Source of the DNA: Curtobacterium sp. BH-2-1-1
Lineage (GTDB): Bacteria > Actinomycetota > Actinomycetes > Actinomycetales > Microbacteriaceae
DNA: 64,000 nt
Assembly (NCBI RefSeq): GCF_001806325.1
Contig: NZ_CP017580.1
Coordinates: forward strand, 310,001-374,000
Reading direction: 5' to 3'
Part shown: piece after piece, positions 45,259 to 54,288 of the stretch
How the letters are laid out: every line of letters starts with the position of its first letter
How positions within the stretch are numbered: position 1 is the stretch's first letter
The notes under the pieces: model-generated
Database searches by the model: none
What the model saw: only the letters and a program-made list of their open reading frames with translations
What the model was told of the DNA's origin: nothing
Translations under genes and position numbers: made by a program

Positions 45259-45347
45259 AGAATCCGTGACCTGCTCGTGACCACCGTGCGCCGTTCGCTT
45301 TTCGGGTGTGAGCGCTCACCCTCGTCCGGGGGCTCGGCGGCGCGGCC

Positions 45348-45420
45348 GTGCGGGGTTCCGCACGATCACCGCCAGCGGCCCCGCTCCCCGTTGTCGCCGC
45401 CGCGGCCTGGCACCTACCGT
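45348..45420 (+). promoter_or_regulatory. Promoter of the glycosyltransferase at 45428, leaderless
   Basis: TACCGT (45415-45420) ends 7 nt before the ATG, so the transcript would start at or beside it and lack a leader; no ribosome site is visible. The inverted repeat GTGCGGGGTTCCGCAC (45348-45363) lies 50 nt upstream of CTACCGT. It resembles the shared box of the exopolysaccharide locus, one helical turn further away. Confidence 0.45.
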
Positions 45421-45427
45421 CCACACC

Positions 45428-46777
45428 ATGGCCACCACCAGCACCGCTCGTGCACTCCCCGCACCCCGACGCGTGATCGACGTCGACCTCGACGCACCGC
45501 TCCCCCGCCTCGTCGCGGACGGCACGGGCTCGTCCGCGCTGGTGATCGGCTACCGCGGCGGGCGTCCGACGGGCACGCTCGACGTCGAGCTCACCGACGA
45601 CCCCGCCGACGCCGCCCGTGCGCTCGGATCGCTGCGGGAGACCGTGCTCGCCGACGTCGAACCGGTGCCGGATGCCCTCCTGCCGACGATCTCCGTCGTC
45701 GTCTCGACGGTGGTGGACCGCGTCGAGGACCTCGGCGCACTGCTCGACGTCCTCGAGCACCTGGACTACCCCGACCACGAGGTGATCGTCGTCGACAACC
45801 GCGTCCGAGTACCCGCCGACGACCGGCTCCCGGCACTGCTCGCGGGTCGGGGCGTGCGCCTCGTGACGGAGCGCCGGCCCGGCCTGTCCGCCGGCCGCAA
45901 CGCCGGGGTCGCGGCCGCCCGCGGCGAGGTCGTCGCGTTCACCGACGACGACGTGCGGGTCGACCCGCAGTGGTTGCGCGCACTCGGCGCGCGGTTCGTC
46001 CGCGAGGCCGACCTCGACGCGGTGTCCGGCGTGATCCTCCCCACCGAGCTCTCGACGCCCGCGCAGATCTGGTACGAGGCGTACTACGGCGGGTTCAGCG
46101 GCGAGCGCACCTTCGCGCCCGTCACGATCGTCCCCGACGACGTCGCCGGCACGATGCGGCACGCGCGGGTGCAGGCGGTCCGCCCGGACGGGTCGGTCGT
46201 GAAGCACTTCGCCGTGTACGGCATCGGTGCCTACGGCGCGGGCGCGAACATGGCGTTCCGGCGGTCGGTGATCGACGCCGTCGGCGGGTTCGACACCACG
46301 CTCGGCGCGGGCTCCCCGGCCCGTGGCGGCGAGGACCTGGCGATGTTCATCGAGACGCTCTGGCGCGGTGGGCGCATCGGGTTCGAGCCGCGCGCGGTCG
46401 TGCACCACCGGCACCGGCAGAGCATCGAGGACCTGCACAAGCAGCTGCACGGCAACGGTGTCGGGTTCACCGCGCTGATGTGCGCCCTCGCCGCCAAGGA
46501 CCGGCGGCACGTCGCGGTCCTCGCCCGGCTCGTGCCCGCCGCCGCGATGGTGAAGCTCCGCGAGACGGTCGGACGGCTGCGCACCGGCAGCGCACCGGAC
46601 CCCGCTGCCGTCGAGTCCGCGCCCGTCGGCCCCGCGATCCCCACCGTCCCGGACGCCGGGGTGCCGCGGTCGCTGGCCTACCACGAGCTCCGGGGCTTCC
46701 CGGCGGGCCCGGCGGCGTGGTTCCGCAGCCGTCGTCGCTGGCGGGACGTCGAGGCCGGCCGGTTCCACGCCGGGTGA
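45428..46777 (+). CDS. family 2 glycosyltransferase
   Basis: A 449-aa GT-A enzyme. An N-terminal domain of about 95 residues (IDVDLDAPLPRL) precedes the catalytic domain: ISVVVSTVVDRVEDLGALLD, GLSAGRNAGVAAARG, the metal-binding VVAFTDDDVRVDP, and GGEDLAMFIETLWRGG with acceptor-site acidic residues. HHRHRQSIEDLHKQLHG follows. It is closely similar in layout to the enzyme at 58294-59634, so the two may be duplicates. It likely adds one sugar to a lipid-linked repeat unit. ATG 45428 is preferred over an upstream frame extension. Confidence 0.88.
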   Translation: MATTSTARALPAPRRVIDVDLDAPLPRLVADGTGSSALVIGYRGGRPTGTLDVELTDDPADAARALGSLRETVLADVEPVPDALLPTISVVVSTVVDRVEDLGALLDVLEHLDYPDHEVIVVDNRVRVPADDRLPALLAGRGVRLVTERRPGLSAGRNAGVAAARGEVVAFTDDDVRVDPQWLRALGARFVREADLDAVSGVILPTELSTPAQIWYEAYYGGFSGERTFAPVTIVPDDVAGTMRHARVQAVRPDGSVVKHFAVYGIGAYGAGANMAFRRSVIDAVGGFDTTLGAGSPARGGEDLAMFIETLWRGGRIGFEPRAVVHHRHRQSIEDLHKQLHGNGVGFTALMCALAAKDRRHVAVLARLVPAAAMVKLRETVGRLRTGSAPDPAAVESAPVGPAIPTVPDAGVPRSLAYHELRGFPAGPAAWFRSRRRWRDVEAGRFHAG

Positions 46778-46870
46778 CCCCGCGGGTGGGTCCGCGCCCG
46801 GTGAGCCCGCGGGCGGGTCCACGCCCGGTGACCCCGCGGGCGGTTCCACGCCCGGTGGCCCCTCGGTCGG
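46760..46870. repeat. 27-bp tandem repeat, three units plus decayed ends
   Basis: Units at 46774-46800, 46801-46827 and 46828-46854, each starting GTGA(C/G)CCCGCGGG; partial copies flank them. The first partial copy encodes the last residues of the glycosyltransferase. Confidence 0.8.
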
Positions 46871-46939
46871 CGGACGCGTCGCTCCCAGCCCCGTAGGATC
46901 GGTGCAGCTGCCCGTACCGCGCGGGTCGGAGGAGGACGC

Positions 46940-47110
46940 ATGCCGCTGGGGCCCACGCTCGTGCTCGAGCCCGTCACCGTGCCGACGTCCCACGCCACCA
47001 CGGAGACGGCCGTCTGCGTGTGCGGCCACGCGCAGGACGCCCACGAGCACTACCGGCCGGGCAGCGACTGCGCCCTCTGCGACTGCCCGAGGTACCGCCG
47101 CCGCCGGTGA
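46940..47110 (+). CDS. small Cys/His-rich protein (56 aa)
   Basis: ATG 46940 follows GGAGGA. The second half contains VCVCGHAQDAHEHY and SDCALCDCPRYRRRR: five Cys and four His, in a pattern that could bind one zinc ion, with a basic tail. Short proteins of this type are scattered in actinobacteria near other genes. Function unknown. It is too small for most annotation cut-offs. Confidence 0.65.
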   Translation: MPLGPTLVLEPVTVPTSHATTETAVCVCGHAQDAHEHYRPGSDCALCDCPRYRRRR

Positions 47111-47120
47111 CCGCTGCGGG

Positions 47121-47186
47121 AAACCGCCGCTTCCCCGCACCCGCCCCGGGACCGCCTTGTCGGTGTCCCGACGGCCCTGTTCACTC
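47121..47186 (+). promoter_or_regulatory. Shared upstream box and -10, site A
   Basis: Box AAACCGC-CGC-TTCCCCGCAC (47121-47140) is followed after exactly 39 nt by TTCACTC (47180-47186) and ATG 47192. Seventeen of 20 box positions match the site before the adenylation protein gene (58233-58252). Confidence 0.6.
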
Positions 47187-47191
47187 GAGAC

Positions 47192-48103
47192 ATGGCCAAC
47201 TCCCCCGCGGCGCTCGCGTGCATCGTCCTCGCCCACGAGGACCCCCAGCACGTCCGACGACTCGTCGAGGCACTCGACCCGTTCCCGGTGTTCCTGCACG
47301 TCGACGCGCGGACCCCGGACGACGTGCACCGTGCGATGACCGAGGGGCTCCCCGACCGGGTCCGCCTCCTGCCGCGACTGCGGACGGGCTGGGCGAAGTG
47401 GGAGAACGTCGCGGCCGAGGTCTCCGGCTACCGTGCCGCCCTCGCCGAGACCGGCGCGCGCCACGTGGCGGTGCTGACCGGCAGCGACTACCCGCTGGCG
47501 AACCCCGCCGAGATCACCGCGCTACTCGACGCCCACCGCGACCAGTCCTTCCTCATCCCGCACCCCCTCCCGCACGCAGCCTGGGGCGCGAGCGGCGGGG
47601 TCGCCCGGATGCGGTACCCGCACTGGGCGTGGCGGAAGCACATGCTCCGCCTGCCGATCCCCCGCCGGATCCCGCGTGACGTCGTGCTCACCGGCGGGTC
47701 GCAGCTCAAGGTCCTCAGCGCCGCACACGCGGCCGCGGTCGTCGATGTCGTCGATGCCCGTCCCGACCTGGTCCGCTTCTGGCACCGCACCTGGATCGCC
47801 GACGAGTCGTTCGTGCCGACCGTGCTGAACTCCCCCGCCCTGGTCGACGGCTTCGCCGAGGACCACGTCCCGCACACCCTGTGGTTCATCGGCTGGGACG
47901 GCTCGAAGATGAAGAGCCCGCCGTGGCTGACGCTCCCCCACGCCGGTCGACTGCTGGAACGATGGACGACGGACCCCACCGCGATGCCGCACCTCTTCGC
48001 CCGCAAGTTCTCGACCGCTGCGAGTTCGGACCTGCTCGACCTCGTCGACCAGGCGTTCGGACTCCGACAGCACGTCCGGACCGCGGAGGTGGGTGTCTCG
48101 TGA
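47192..48103 (+). CDS. GT14-like beta-1,6-N-acetylglucosaminyltransferase
   Basis: A 303-aa enzyme of the core-2/I-branching type: CIVLAHEDPQHVRRLVEAL at the start, VFLHVDARTPDD, TGSDYPLANPAEI, and the acceptor-site TGGSQLKVLSA and WIADESFVPTVL. Bacterial members add branching sugars to surface glycans. It heads a three-gene unit with a flippase and a GT4 enzyme, each overlapping by 4 nt. No ribosome site is seen, so it may be leaderless. Confidence 0.88.
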   Translation: MANSPAALACIVLAHEDPQHVRRLVEALDPFPVFLHVDARTPDDVHRAMTEGLPDRVRLLPRLRTGWAKWENVAAEVSGYRAALAETGARHVAVLTGSDYPLANPAEITALLDAHRDQSFLIPHPLPHAAWGASGGVARMRYPHWAWRKHMLRLPIPRRIPRDVVLTGGSQLKVLSAAHAAAVVDVVDARPDLVRFWHRTWIADESFVPTVLNSPALVDGFAEDHVPHTLWFIGWDGSKMKSPPWLTLPHAGRLLERWTTDPTAMPHLFARKFSTAASSDLLDLVDQAFGLRQHVRTAEVGVS

Positions 48104-49665
48104 CCGTTCCCCAGACCCGCCGCGAGGCCCGCCACGCCGCAGCCACGCCGCCCGACGCCGACAGCACCGGTCGGAAGGCCGCAGCGGTCGAGGCCGCCGA
48201 GGCAGCCGCCGCCGTCGAGGCCGCCGCCCACACCGTCCCCGACACCGGCAGCATCGCGGTCCAGAAGGGTGCGTCCGTCCTGTTCGGCCGTGGCCTGCTG
48301 TACGTGGTCGTGTGGTCGATGCAGCTCGTTGTGAGCTCGCTGATCTCACCGGTCCTCGCGCACCTCATGCCGCTCTCCGAGTTCGGTGTGCTCGCCTCGG
48401 CGATCGCGCTCTACCAAGCGCTCGTCGTGCTCGCGGTCGCGGGACTCGACCAGGCGTCCGTGCTGCAGCGCGCCGAGGACGGCGGTGACGACCGGAAGGC
48501 CCGCGGGCTCATCGCGGTCGGCATCGTCCTCGCAGCCGTCGTCACCGCGGTCGCCCTCGCCACGATCCCGCTCTGGGGCGACGTCGCCGGGTTCGTCGGC
48601 GAACACCCGATCCTGCTCGTCGCCGTCCTCTGGATCTTCCCCGCCGCGGTCGTGCAGCTCTCCCTCGCGATCCTGGTCGCCCAGGACCGCATCCGGGTCT
48701 TCGCGGTCACGAGCCTGCTGTCCTCGGTCGGCGGCTCGATCATCGGTCTCGGCCTGCTCGTGTTCGTGCACGCCGACGCCACGACCTACGCCTGGGGCGG
48801 CGTGTTCGCCCAGGCCGCCGCGATGGTCATCGGCTTCGCGGCGACCCGGCCTCGCCTCGCCGGTCTGTTCGACCGCCAGACCACCGCACGGGCCTTCAAG
48901 CTCGGCGTGCCGATCGCCCTCGGCAACCTGTCCTACTTCGTGCTGAACGCCGGCGACCGGATCGTCGTGCAGCGGCTGCTCGGCCCGGACGAGGTCGCGC
49001 GCTACCAGATCGCCTACGTCGTCGGCTCCGCCGTGATCCTCCTGCTGACCTTCACGAACCAGGCGTGGGCACCGCACTTCGCGGCGCTCCGGGACGCCGT
49101 CGCCCGTCGACAGCTGGCCCTGCACGCCCGGGACCAGCTCTACCTGCTGCTCGCCCCGGTGCTGCTCGCGGTCACCCTCGTGTCACCGGTCGCGCTGCCG
49201 ATCCTCGCACCGGCGTCGTACCGCGTGCACGAGCTCACCGTCGTGGTCTTCATCGTGGCGCTCACGGCGTTCCCGGTGATTGCCAGCGGCGCGACCGGAC
49301 GGCTCCTGCTCGTGGAGCGTCGCGGCGTCGCCGTCGGGGTGATCGCGGCCATCGCCGGTGCCGTCAACATCGGCGCGAACCTGCTGCTGGTCCCGCTGCT
49401 CGGCATCGCCGGGGCCGGAGTCTCCACGGTCTTCGCCTACATGGTGCTCGCGGCGCTGCAGCAGCTCTCGCTCCCCGACCGCCGGGAGTGGCGCGGCCCG
49501 CGTGCCCGGACGGTCCTCGTGCTGGCGGCCGTGGTGGTCGTCGCCGGGGTGTCCGTCCTCGTGCCCCAGGACCTCGTGTGGAACATCGTCCGCGTCGCCG
49601 GCGTCCTCGGCTGCCTGCCCTGGTTCATCCGCAGGCTCGCGATCGCCCGAGGAGGCACACCGTGA
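48100..49665 (+). CDS. polysaccharide flippase (Wzx/MATE-like)
   Basis: A 521-aa membrane protein with about 12-14 TM helices after a soluble Ala/Glu-rich N-terminus of about 60 residues. GASVLFGRGLLYVVVWSMQ, LGNLSYFVLNAGDRIVVQRL and GPDEVARYQIAYVVG are typical of the Wzx/PST group. It probably turns lipid-linked repeat units to the outer face. GTG 48100 overlaps the stop of the GT14-like gene (GTGA). Confidence 0.9.
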   Translation: MTVPQTRREARHAAATPPDADSTGRKAAAVEAAEAAAAVEAAAHTVPDTGSIAVQKGASVLFGRGLLYVVVWSMQLVVSSLISPVLAHLMPLSEFGVLASAIALYQALVVLAVAGLDQASVLQRAEDGGDDRKARGLIAVGIVLAAVVTAVALATIPLWGDVAGFVGEHPILLVAVLWIFPAAVVQLSLAILVAQDRIRVFAVTSLLSSVGGSIIGLGLLVFVHADATTYAWGGVFAQAAAMVIGFAATRPRLAGLFDRQTTARAFKLGVPIALGNLSYFVLNAGDRIVVQRLLGPDEVARYQIAYVVGSAVILLLTFTNQAWAPHFAALRDAVARRQLALHARDQLYLLLAPVLLAVTLVSPVALPILAPASYRVHELTVVVFIVALTAFPVIASGATGRLLLVERRGVAVGVIAAIAGAVNIGANLLLVPLLGIAGAGVSTVFAYMVLAALQQLSLPDRREWRGPRARTVLVLAAVVVVAGVSVLVPQDLVWNIVRVAGVLGCLPWFIRRLAIARGGTP

Positions 49666-50924
49666 CCCACGCCCCGGAACGCCCCGACCGTCGACTCCGG
49701 ATCGCGGTCGTCACGAACGGGCTCGCCATCACCGGCGGGGTCGAGCGGTGCGTCCTCGAGGACACCCGCGAGCTCGTGCGCGCCGGGCAGGACGTCGAGG
49801 TCTGGCACCGCGGCCACCTCGCCCCGGGACCCGACGGCGCCGAACCCGGCAGCGACCAGTTCGCCGAGCTCGGGGTCGCCCTGCACCGCACCGGCGACCG
49901 GTCCTTCGGCCTCCGCAGCGCAGCCGGCGACGCCGCACGGTTCGTCCTCGACGGCCTCCGCCTCCGCCGCTCGCGCCCCGACGTCATCTGGCTGAACCGG
50001 CCCGAGCACCTCCCCTGGGGCCGTGTGGCGTCCGTGGTCTCCGGCGTCCCGCTCGTCGTGCACCTGCACCACGCGCCGAACTACCGACGCCTCGGCCCGA
50101 TCGCCGGCGGCCGCACGCACTACCTGGCCGTCTCGCACGCGATGGCTCGTGCATGGGCGGACGTGGGCGTCCCGGCCTCGCGGATAACCGTCGTCCCGAA
50201 CGGCGTCGACACCGCACTCTTCCCCGCGGCCACGCCGTCCGCGACAGTCCGCGCCCGCCGCACCCTCGGGCTCGACGACGACACCCGCACCGTCCTCTAC
50301 TACGGCCGCCTCACCCGGTCGAAGGGCGTGCTCGCGCTGCTCGAGGCCTGGCGCCTCGTGCTCGAGCAGGACGCCGAACGCCACCGCGCCCGCGCGCCGC
50401 GCGCCGCCGTGCGTGCCCTCACCCCCGCGCTCGGGCCCGCCGGCACGCACCACGCCACGCAGCCGCACCACCCGCCCGTGCTCGTGCTCGCCGGAGCGGC
50501 CGACCCCGACGACGCCGAGGACGTCCGACGCGCCGTCGCGTCCCTCCCCGCCGGCTCCGTCGTGCTCCTCCCCGAGCGGGACGACGTCGTCACCCTGCTC
50601 CACGCCGCCGACATGGTCGTCGTGCCCTCCATCGAGCCCGAGGGCTTCGGCCGGGTCGTCGTCGAGGCGATGTCCGCCGGCCGCCCGGTCGTCGCCGCCG
50701 AGAGCGGTGGCACGGGCGAGATCCTCGCCGGCGAGTGGGCGACGTCGACCGTCGACCCGACCGACCCCGAGGCGCTCGCCACCAAGGTACTCGACACCCT
50801 CGACCGCGCCGACCGCGACCCCTCCCTCGGCGAGCGCTGCCGCGCCTGGGTGCGCGACCACTACGGCCGCGGACCGCACGTGGCCGGTCTCCTCCGGGCC
50901 CTGCTCACGCACGCCCGTCGCTGA
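49662..50924 (+). CDS. GT4-family glycosyltransferase
   Basis: GT-B fold enzyme of 420 aa: IAVVTNGLAITGGVERCVLE at the start, VSHAMARAWADVGVP and VVPNGVDTALFP mid-way, YYGRLTRSKGVLALLEAW, and the nucleotide-sugar motif PSIEPEGFGRVVVEAMSAG with its Glu-x7-Glu. A His/Pro/Ala-rich insertion at about 245-270 is unusual. GTG 49662 overlaps the flippase stop, with GGAGG 8 nt upstream. Confidence 0.92.
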   Translation: MTHAPERPDRRLRIAVVTNGLAITGGVERCVLEDTRELVRAGQDVEVWHRGHLAPGPDGAEPGSDQFAELGVALHRTGDRSFGLRSAAGDAARFVLDGLRLRRSRPDVIWLNRPEHLPWGRVASVVSGVPLVVHLHHAPNYRRLGPIAGGRTHYLAVSHAMARAWADVGVPASRITVVPNGVDTALFPAATPSATVRARRTLGLDDDTRTVLYYGRLTRSKGVLALLEAWRLVLEQDAERHRARAPRAAVRALTPALGPAGTHHATQPHHPPVLVLAGAADPDDAEDVRRAVASLPAGSVVLLPERDDVVTLLHAADMVVVPSIEPEGFGRVVVEAMSAGRPVVAAESGGTGEILAGEWATSTVDPTDPEALATKVLDTLDRADRDPSLGERCRAWVRDHYGRGPHVAGLLRALLTHARR

Positions 50925-51354
50925 AGCCCAGGAGGCGCGGCTCCCCCTGGAACCGCCCCTCCCGTCCGTCGCGTGCTCGCGTCCGTGTCGCGTTCTCCTC
51001 GCCGCGTGACCGTTCTGGTTCGCGATCCCCGGCGATCGCGAACCAGAACGGTCACGCCTCCCGTCCGCAACGTGCTCTCCCCGCGCGATGTCCGCCGTTC
51101 CCGCAGGCGTCCGCCCGCCGGTACCGCGCCGCTCGCCGCGATGAGGTCGCGCCCACGACGACGGTCACCCGCGGCGGCACGCGCCGCACCAGCGTGCGAG
51201 GTCGCGCGCACGGTGCCACGGCTCACGGGCCGCACCGCGCGCGGAACCTCGCACGCTGCGCCCGCGACCCGCGACCCGCGCGAACGCGCGGACGACGGAC
51301 GGGAGGCGCGGTGCTCACCGGCACCGCGCCTCCCGTTCGTCGAGTGCTCCCGGG
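50925..51354. repeat. 430-bp intergenic region rich in inverted repeats
   Basis: Between the convergent GT4 and PIG-L genes. It holds a degenerate palindrome (50931-50965), a hairpin with perfect 23-nt arms (51005-51027 and 51034-51056, 6-nt loop), and a family palindrome (51293-51314 and 51321-51342, one mismatch). I see no gene in it on either strand. Likely a double terminator region. Confidence 0.75.
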
Positions 51355-53271
51355 TCAGCCGGTGAACGCCCGGAACTCGGCCAGGCCGACGTTCCGCGTG
51401 CTCGCCGAGACCCCGGTGACGGTGAACCGGACCCACGTGACGTTCCGCGCCGAGAAGTCCACCGTGAGCGGCGACGCGTCGTTCGGGAGTGTCCCGACCG
51501 CCACCTGGCTGCCGTCGGAGAACGTCAGGGTGCCGCTCGTGACCTGGTCGTCGCCGTTCGGCCGGTCGTACAGGACGACCCGGTTCACCGCCTTCGACGA
51601 GGACCAGTCGAGCTGCAACCAGACACCGGTCGTGCCCCAGGGAGCGACCCACTCGGCGGTCGTGTTGTCGGGGTAGCCGCTGATGACCCCGTCGATCGCC
51701 TTGGCGGCGGTCTGCCGGGTCGAGGTGTCGTCCCACGCCGCGGTGGCGGTCGCCGAGCCCGTGACGTCGGTCGCGCCCCCGGGCGTCGGCGTCGGCGTCG
51801 GGGTCGGGGTCGGGGTGGGCGTGGGCGTCGGCGTCGGGGTCGGCGTCGGGGTCGGCGTGGGCGTCGTCGTGGTGCCCGGGGCGAACGTCCGGATCTCCGC
51901 CAGGCCGACGTTGCGCGTCGTCGCGCTGACGCCGGTGACGGTGAACTTCACCCAGCTGACCTGCCGGGACGAGAAGGTGACTCGGGTGAACGCGCCGCCG
52001 TTGTCGAGCGTCGGCACGGTGACGCTGCTCCCGTCGGAGAACGTCAGCGTGCCGGCCGTGACCTGGTCGTCGGCGTTCGGACGGTCCGCGAGGTCCACGG
52101 CGCCGAGCGTCACCGGGCTCGACCACGCGAGCTGCAGCCACGAACCGGTGCCGCCCCCGCGGGTCGCCCACTCGGCGGTCGGCGCGTCGGGGTAGCCGCT
52201 CGCGACGCCGTCGACGGCCTTCACCGCGGTCTGCCCGTCCGCGGGGTTCTCGCTGCTCGCGGTGACGGCCGCACCGGCGGTCACGTCGGCTCCGACGGAC
52301 CCGCCCGAACCGGTGCCCGGGTCGGTGGGCGTCTGCGTGCCGACCGTGTACTCACGGCTGAGCCACGAGCCCTCGGGACGCGACGAGCAGGACGCCACCG
52401 AGGCGCAGGTCTCGGCGTCGTACGCGGAGTAGGCGAAGAACGCGTTCCCCTTCGCCTGCGTCTGCGCGGCGGTCAGGTTCGAGGGCTTGTCCGCGATCGG
52501 GTACCCCATGTACCCGGTGAGCGTGCTCGCCGTCGTGAGCTGCTGCTGCGCCGACTTCGTGAGGTACGCGACGGTGTGGTGGTCGCTGTGGTCGCCGTCG
52601 CCGTAGGTGCCGACGTGGTCGAGGGTGTGCACCTCCTGCGGCCCGTACCCGTTCATCAGCGCGAGCACGGTGGCCTGGAGCTGGGCGAGCGTGTAGGTGG
52701 TCCCGTAGGTCGCACCGGAGACCGTGCTCATGCTCGTGATCGAGCGCTGGTAGAGCTTCTGCAGGCTCTGGTACCGGGTGGCCGCGAACCCGGAGCCGTC
52801 GATGTTGCCGTCCGGCAGCTGCAGGTAGACCAGGCTGAGCCGTGGGTCCGCCGTCAGGGTGCGCGTCACGACCGTCTTGCCACCGGCGCTGACCGAGCCC
52901 GAGGTCCAGGCGTTCGTGACGCCGGCGAGGTTCGCGTAGGCGGCCTCGAGGCCCGTCTGCCGGCCCTTCCAGTACGTGGCGGACTTGCCCGCGTCCCCGG
53001 CGGTGACGATGACCGAGCGGACGCACTTGTCCGCGTCGATGTCCTTGCGGAGCTCGGTGCCCTCGAACAGCAGGTCGTCGTCGGCGTGCGCGACGACGGT
53101 GAGGACCTTCCCCGCGCTGCAGTCCGCGGTGGTCGCCGCACCGGCGCTCGACGGCGCGAGGAGGCTCGGTGCCGAGACGGTGGCGCCCGTGATGACCGCT
53201 GCCGCGACCGCGAGTGCCACCTTCCAACGGCGTCGGATGGTGGCACTCGGGGTCGGGGCGTCTCGCTGCAT
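51355..53271 (-). CDS. secreted PIG-L deacetylase with two discoidin-like domains
   Basis: A 638-aa exported protein. A signal peptide (basic start, then VALAVAAAVITGATVSA) is followed by a PIG-L/LmbE deacetylase domain (about 50-325) with zinc motifs VVAHADDDLLF and GDGDHSDHHTVAY. Two F5/8-type C-terminal modules follow (about 335-470 and 505-638); their repeats share NVGLAE(I/F)R(T/A)F endings. They are joined by a Thr-Pro linker of about 17 TP pairs. The family removes acetyl groups from N-acetylglucosamine. Outside the cell it could deacetylate the exopolysaccharide made by this locus, with the discoidin-like modules gripping the glycan. It trails two glycosyltransferase genes by 42 bp. 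Confidence 0.88.
   Translation of the reverse strand: MQRDAPTPSATIRRRWKVALAVAAAVITGATVSAPSLLAPSSAGAATTADCSAGKVLTVVAHADDDLLFEGTELRKDIDADKCVRSVIVTAGDAGKSATYWKGRQTGLEAAYANLAGVTNAWTSGSVSAGGKTVVTRTLTADPRLSLVYLQLPDGNIDGSGFAATRYQSLQKLYQRSITSMSTVSGATYGTTYTLAQLQATVLALMNGYGPQEVHTLDHVGTYGDGDHSDHHTVAYLTKSAQQQLTTASTLTGYMGYPIADKPSNLTAAQTQAKGNAFFAYSAYDAETCASVASCSSRPEGSWLSREYTVGTQTPTDPGTGSGGSVGADVTAGAAVTASSENPADGQTAVKAVDGVASGYPDAPTAEWATRGGGTGSWLQLAWSSPVTLGAVDLADRPNADDQVTAGTLTFSDGSSVTVPTLDNGGAFTRVTFSSRQVSWVKFTVTGVSATTRNVGLAEIRTFAPGTTTTPTPTPTPTPTPTPTPTPTPTPTPTPTPGGATDVTGSATATAAWDDTSTRQTAAKAIDGVISGYPDNTTAEWVAPWGTTGVWLQLDWSSSKAVNRVVLYDRPNGDDQVTSGTLTFSDGSQVAVGTLPNDASPLTVDFSARNVTWVRFTVTGVSASTRNVGLAEFRAFTG
51781..51870. 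repeat. Thr-Pro linker microsatellite
   Basis: Array of 6-bp units (GGCGTC/GGGGTC variants) that encodes the Thr-Pro linker between discoidin-like domains. Length is likely to vary between strains. Confidence 0.8.
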
Positions 53272-53313
53272 GTCGTCTTCTGTGCGTGGGTGGGTCGGGT
53301 GAGTGGGTGTCGG

Positions 53314-54288
53314 TCAGGGAGCGCCGACGGGCTGCTGCACGGGCGCGGACACCGGGGCGGGTGCACGGACCACGACGGTGCCGAAGACACGGCCGACGGC
53401 GTAGCCGAACACGGTCGAGACCGCCGAGGTCACGATCGCCAGGGCACGGAGGCCCCCACCGCGACCGAGGGCCCCGAGCTCGCGGAGCACCGCGCCGGGC
53501 AGGACCCGGGTGAGGTACGTCGACTCGCTCGAGAGCGAGTCGCGGGCACCGACCCGGCGGCTCAGCACGGCCTTCGAGATGCCCTCGTAGTAGCTCCGGC
53601 GCCGCAGGTACCGCATCGTGACGCGGTCCGGGGAGACCCGGTGCGAGACGTTCGAGCGCGGCTCGAAGCGGATGCGGGCGCCGGGACGGATCCGGGCGAT
53701 GCGGATGCAGAGCTCGGTCTCCTCGCACCCCAGCGGGTGGTTGCCGACGCGACCGATGCCGGAGCGGAAGCCGCCGGCGGCGAGCACGACGTCACGGTGG
53801 AAGGCCATGCTCGACCCGATGACGTTGCGGACGTCCGCGGACGTGGTGGGGAGGCCGGTGTAGCTGCACCCGACGATCCAGAGCAACTCGTCCGGGTAGG
53901 GCCCGGCGCCGGTCGCGGTCGGCCACGACGGGGTCGCCCGGCCGCCGACACCGACGACGTCGGGCAGCTCGAGCGCCTCGACGAGGTGCATCAGCCAGTC
54001 CGGGTCGGCCGTCGCGTCGTCGTCCAGGAAGGCGACGACGTCGGCCTCGGTGAGTGCGACGCCGGTGTTGCGCGCACCCGAGAGGCCGCGGTCCTCGGCG
54101 TTCTCGACGACGCGGAGCTCCGGCCAGCGGGCGGCCGCACGGCGGAACAGCTCCGGCTCGTGGTCGATGACGACGATCACCTCGGTCGCGTCGGGCTGGC
54201 GCTTCGCCGACTCGACCGCGTCCTGCAGGTCACCCCAGCGCTGCTGCGTGTAGGCGCAGATGACGACGGCGACCGTCGCGACGCTCAC
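53314..54288 (-). CDS. family 2 glycosyltransferase
   Basis: A 324-aa GT-A enzyme: VAVVICAYTQQRWGDLQDAV, GLSGARNTGVALTEADVVAF, DDDATADPDWL (metal-binding), and NHPLGCEETELCIRI acceptor region. A C-terminal hydrophobic stretch (ALAIVTSAVSTVFGYAVG) suggests membrane attachment. ATG 54286-54288 overlaps the stop of the upstream glycosyltransferase gene. Confidence 0.9.
   Translation of the reverse strand: MSVATVAVVICAYTQQRWGDLQDAVESAKRQPDATEVIVVIDHEPELFRRAAARWPELRVVENAEDRGLSGARNTGVALTEADVVAFLDDDATADPDWLMHLVEALELPDVVGVGGRATPSWPTATGAGPYPDELLWIVGCSYTGLPTTSADVRNVIGSSMAFHRDVVLAAGGFRSGIGRVGNHPLGCEETELCIRIARIRPGARIRFEPRSNVSHRVSPDRVTMRYLRRRSYYEGISKAVLSRRVGARDSLSSESTYLTRVLPGAVLRELGALGRGGGLRALAIVTSAVSTVFGYAVGRVFGTVVVRAPAPVSAPVQQPVGAP

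Noticed and set aside
46774..46854. Coding extension of the glycosyltransferase through the 27-bp repeats
   Set aside because: The stop codon occurs inside the first full unit, and the downstream frames show no conserved domain.
51781..51870. CRISPR-like short repeat array
   Set aside because: Units are 6 bp, have no spacers and encode the Thr-Pro linker of a real protein.
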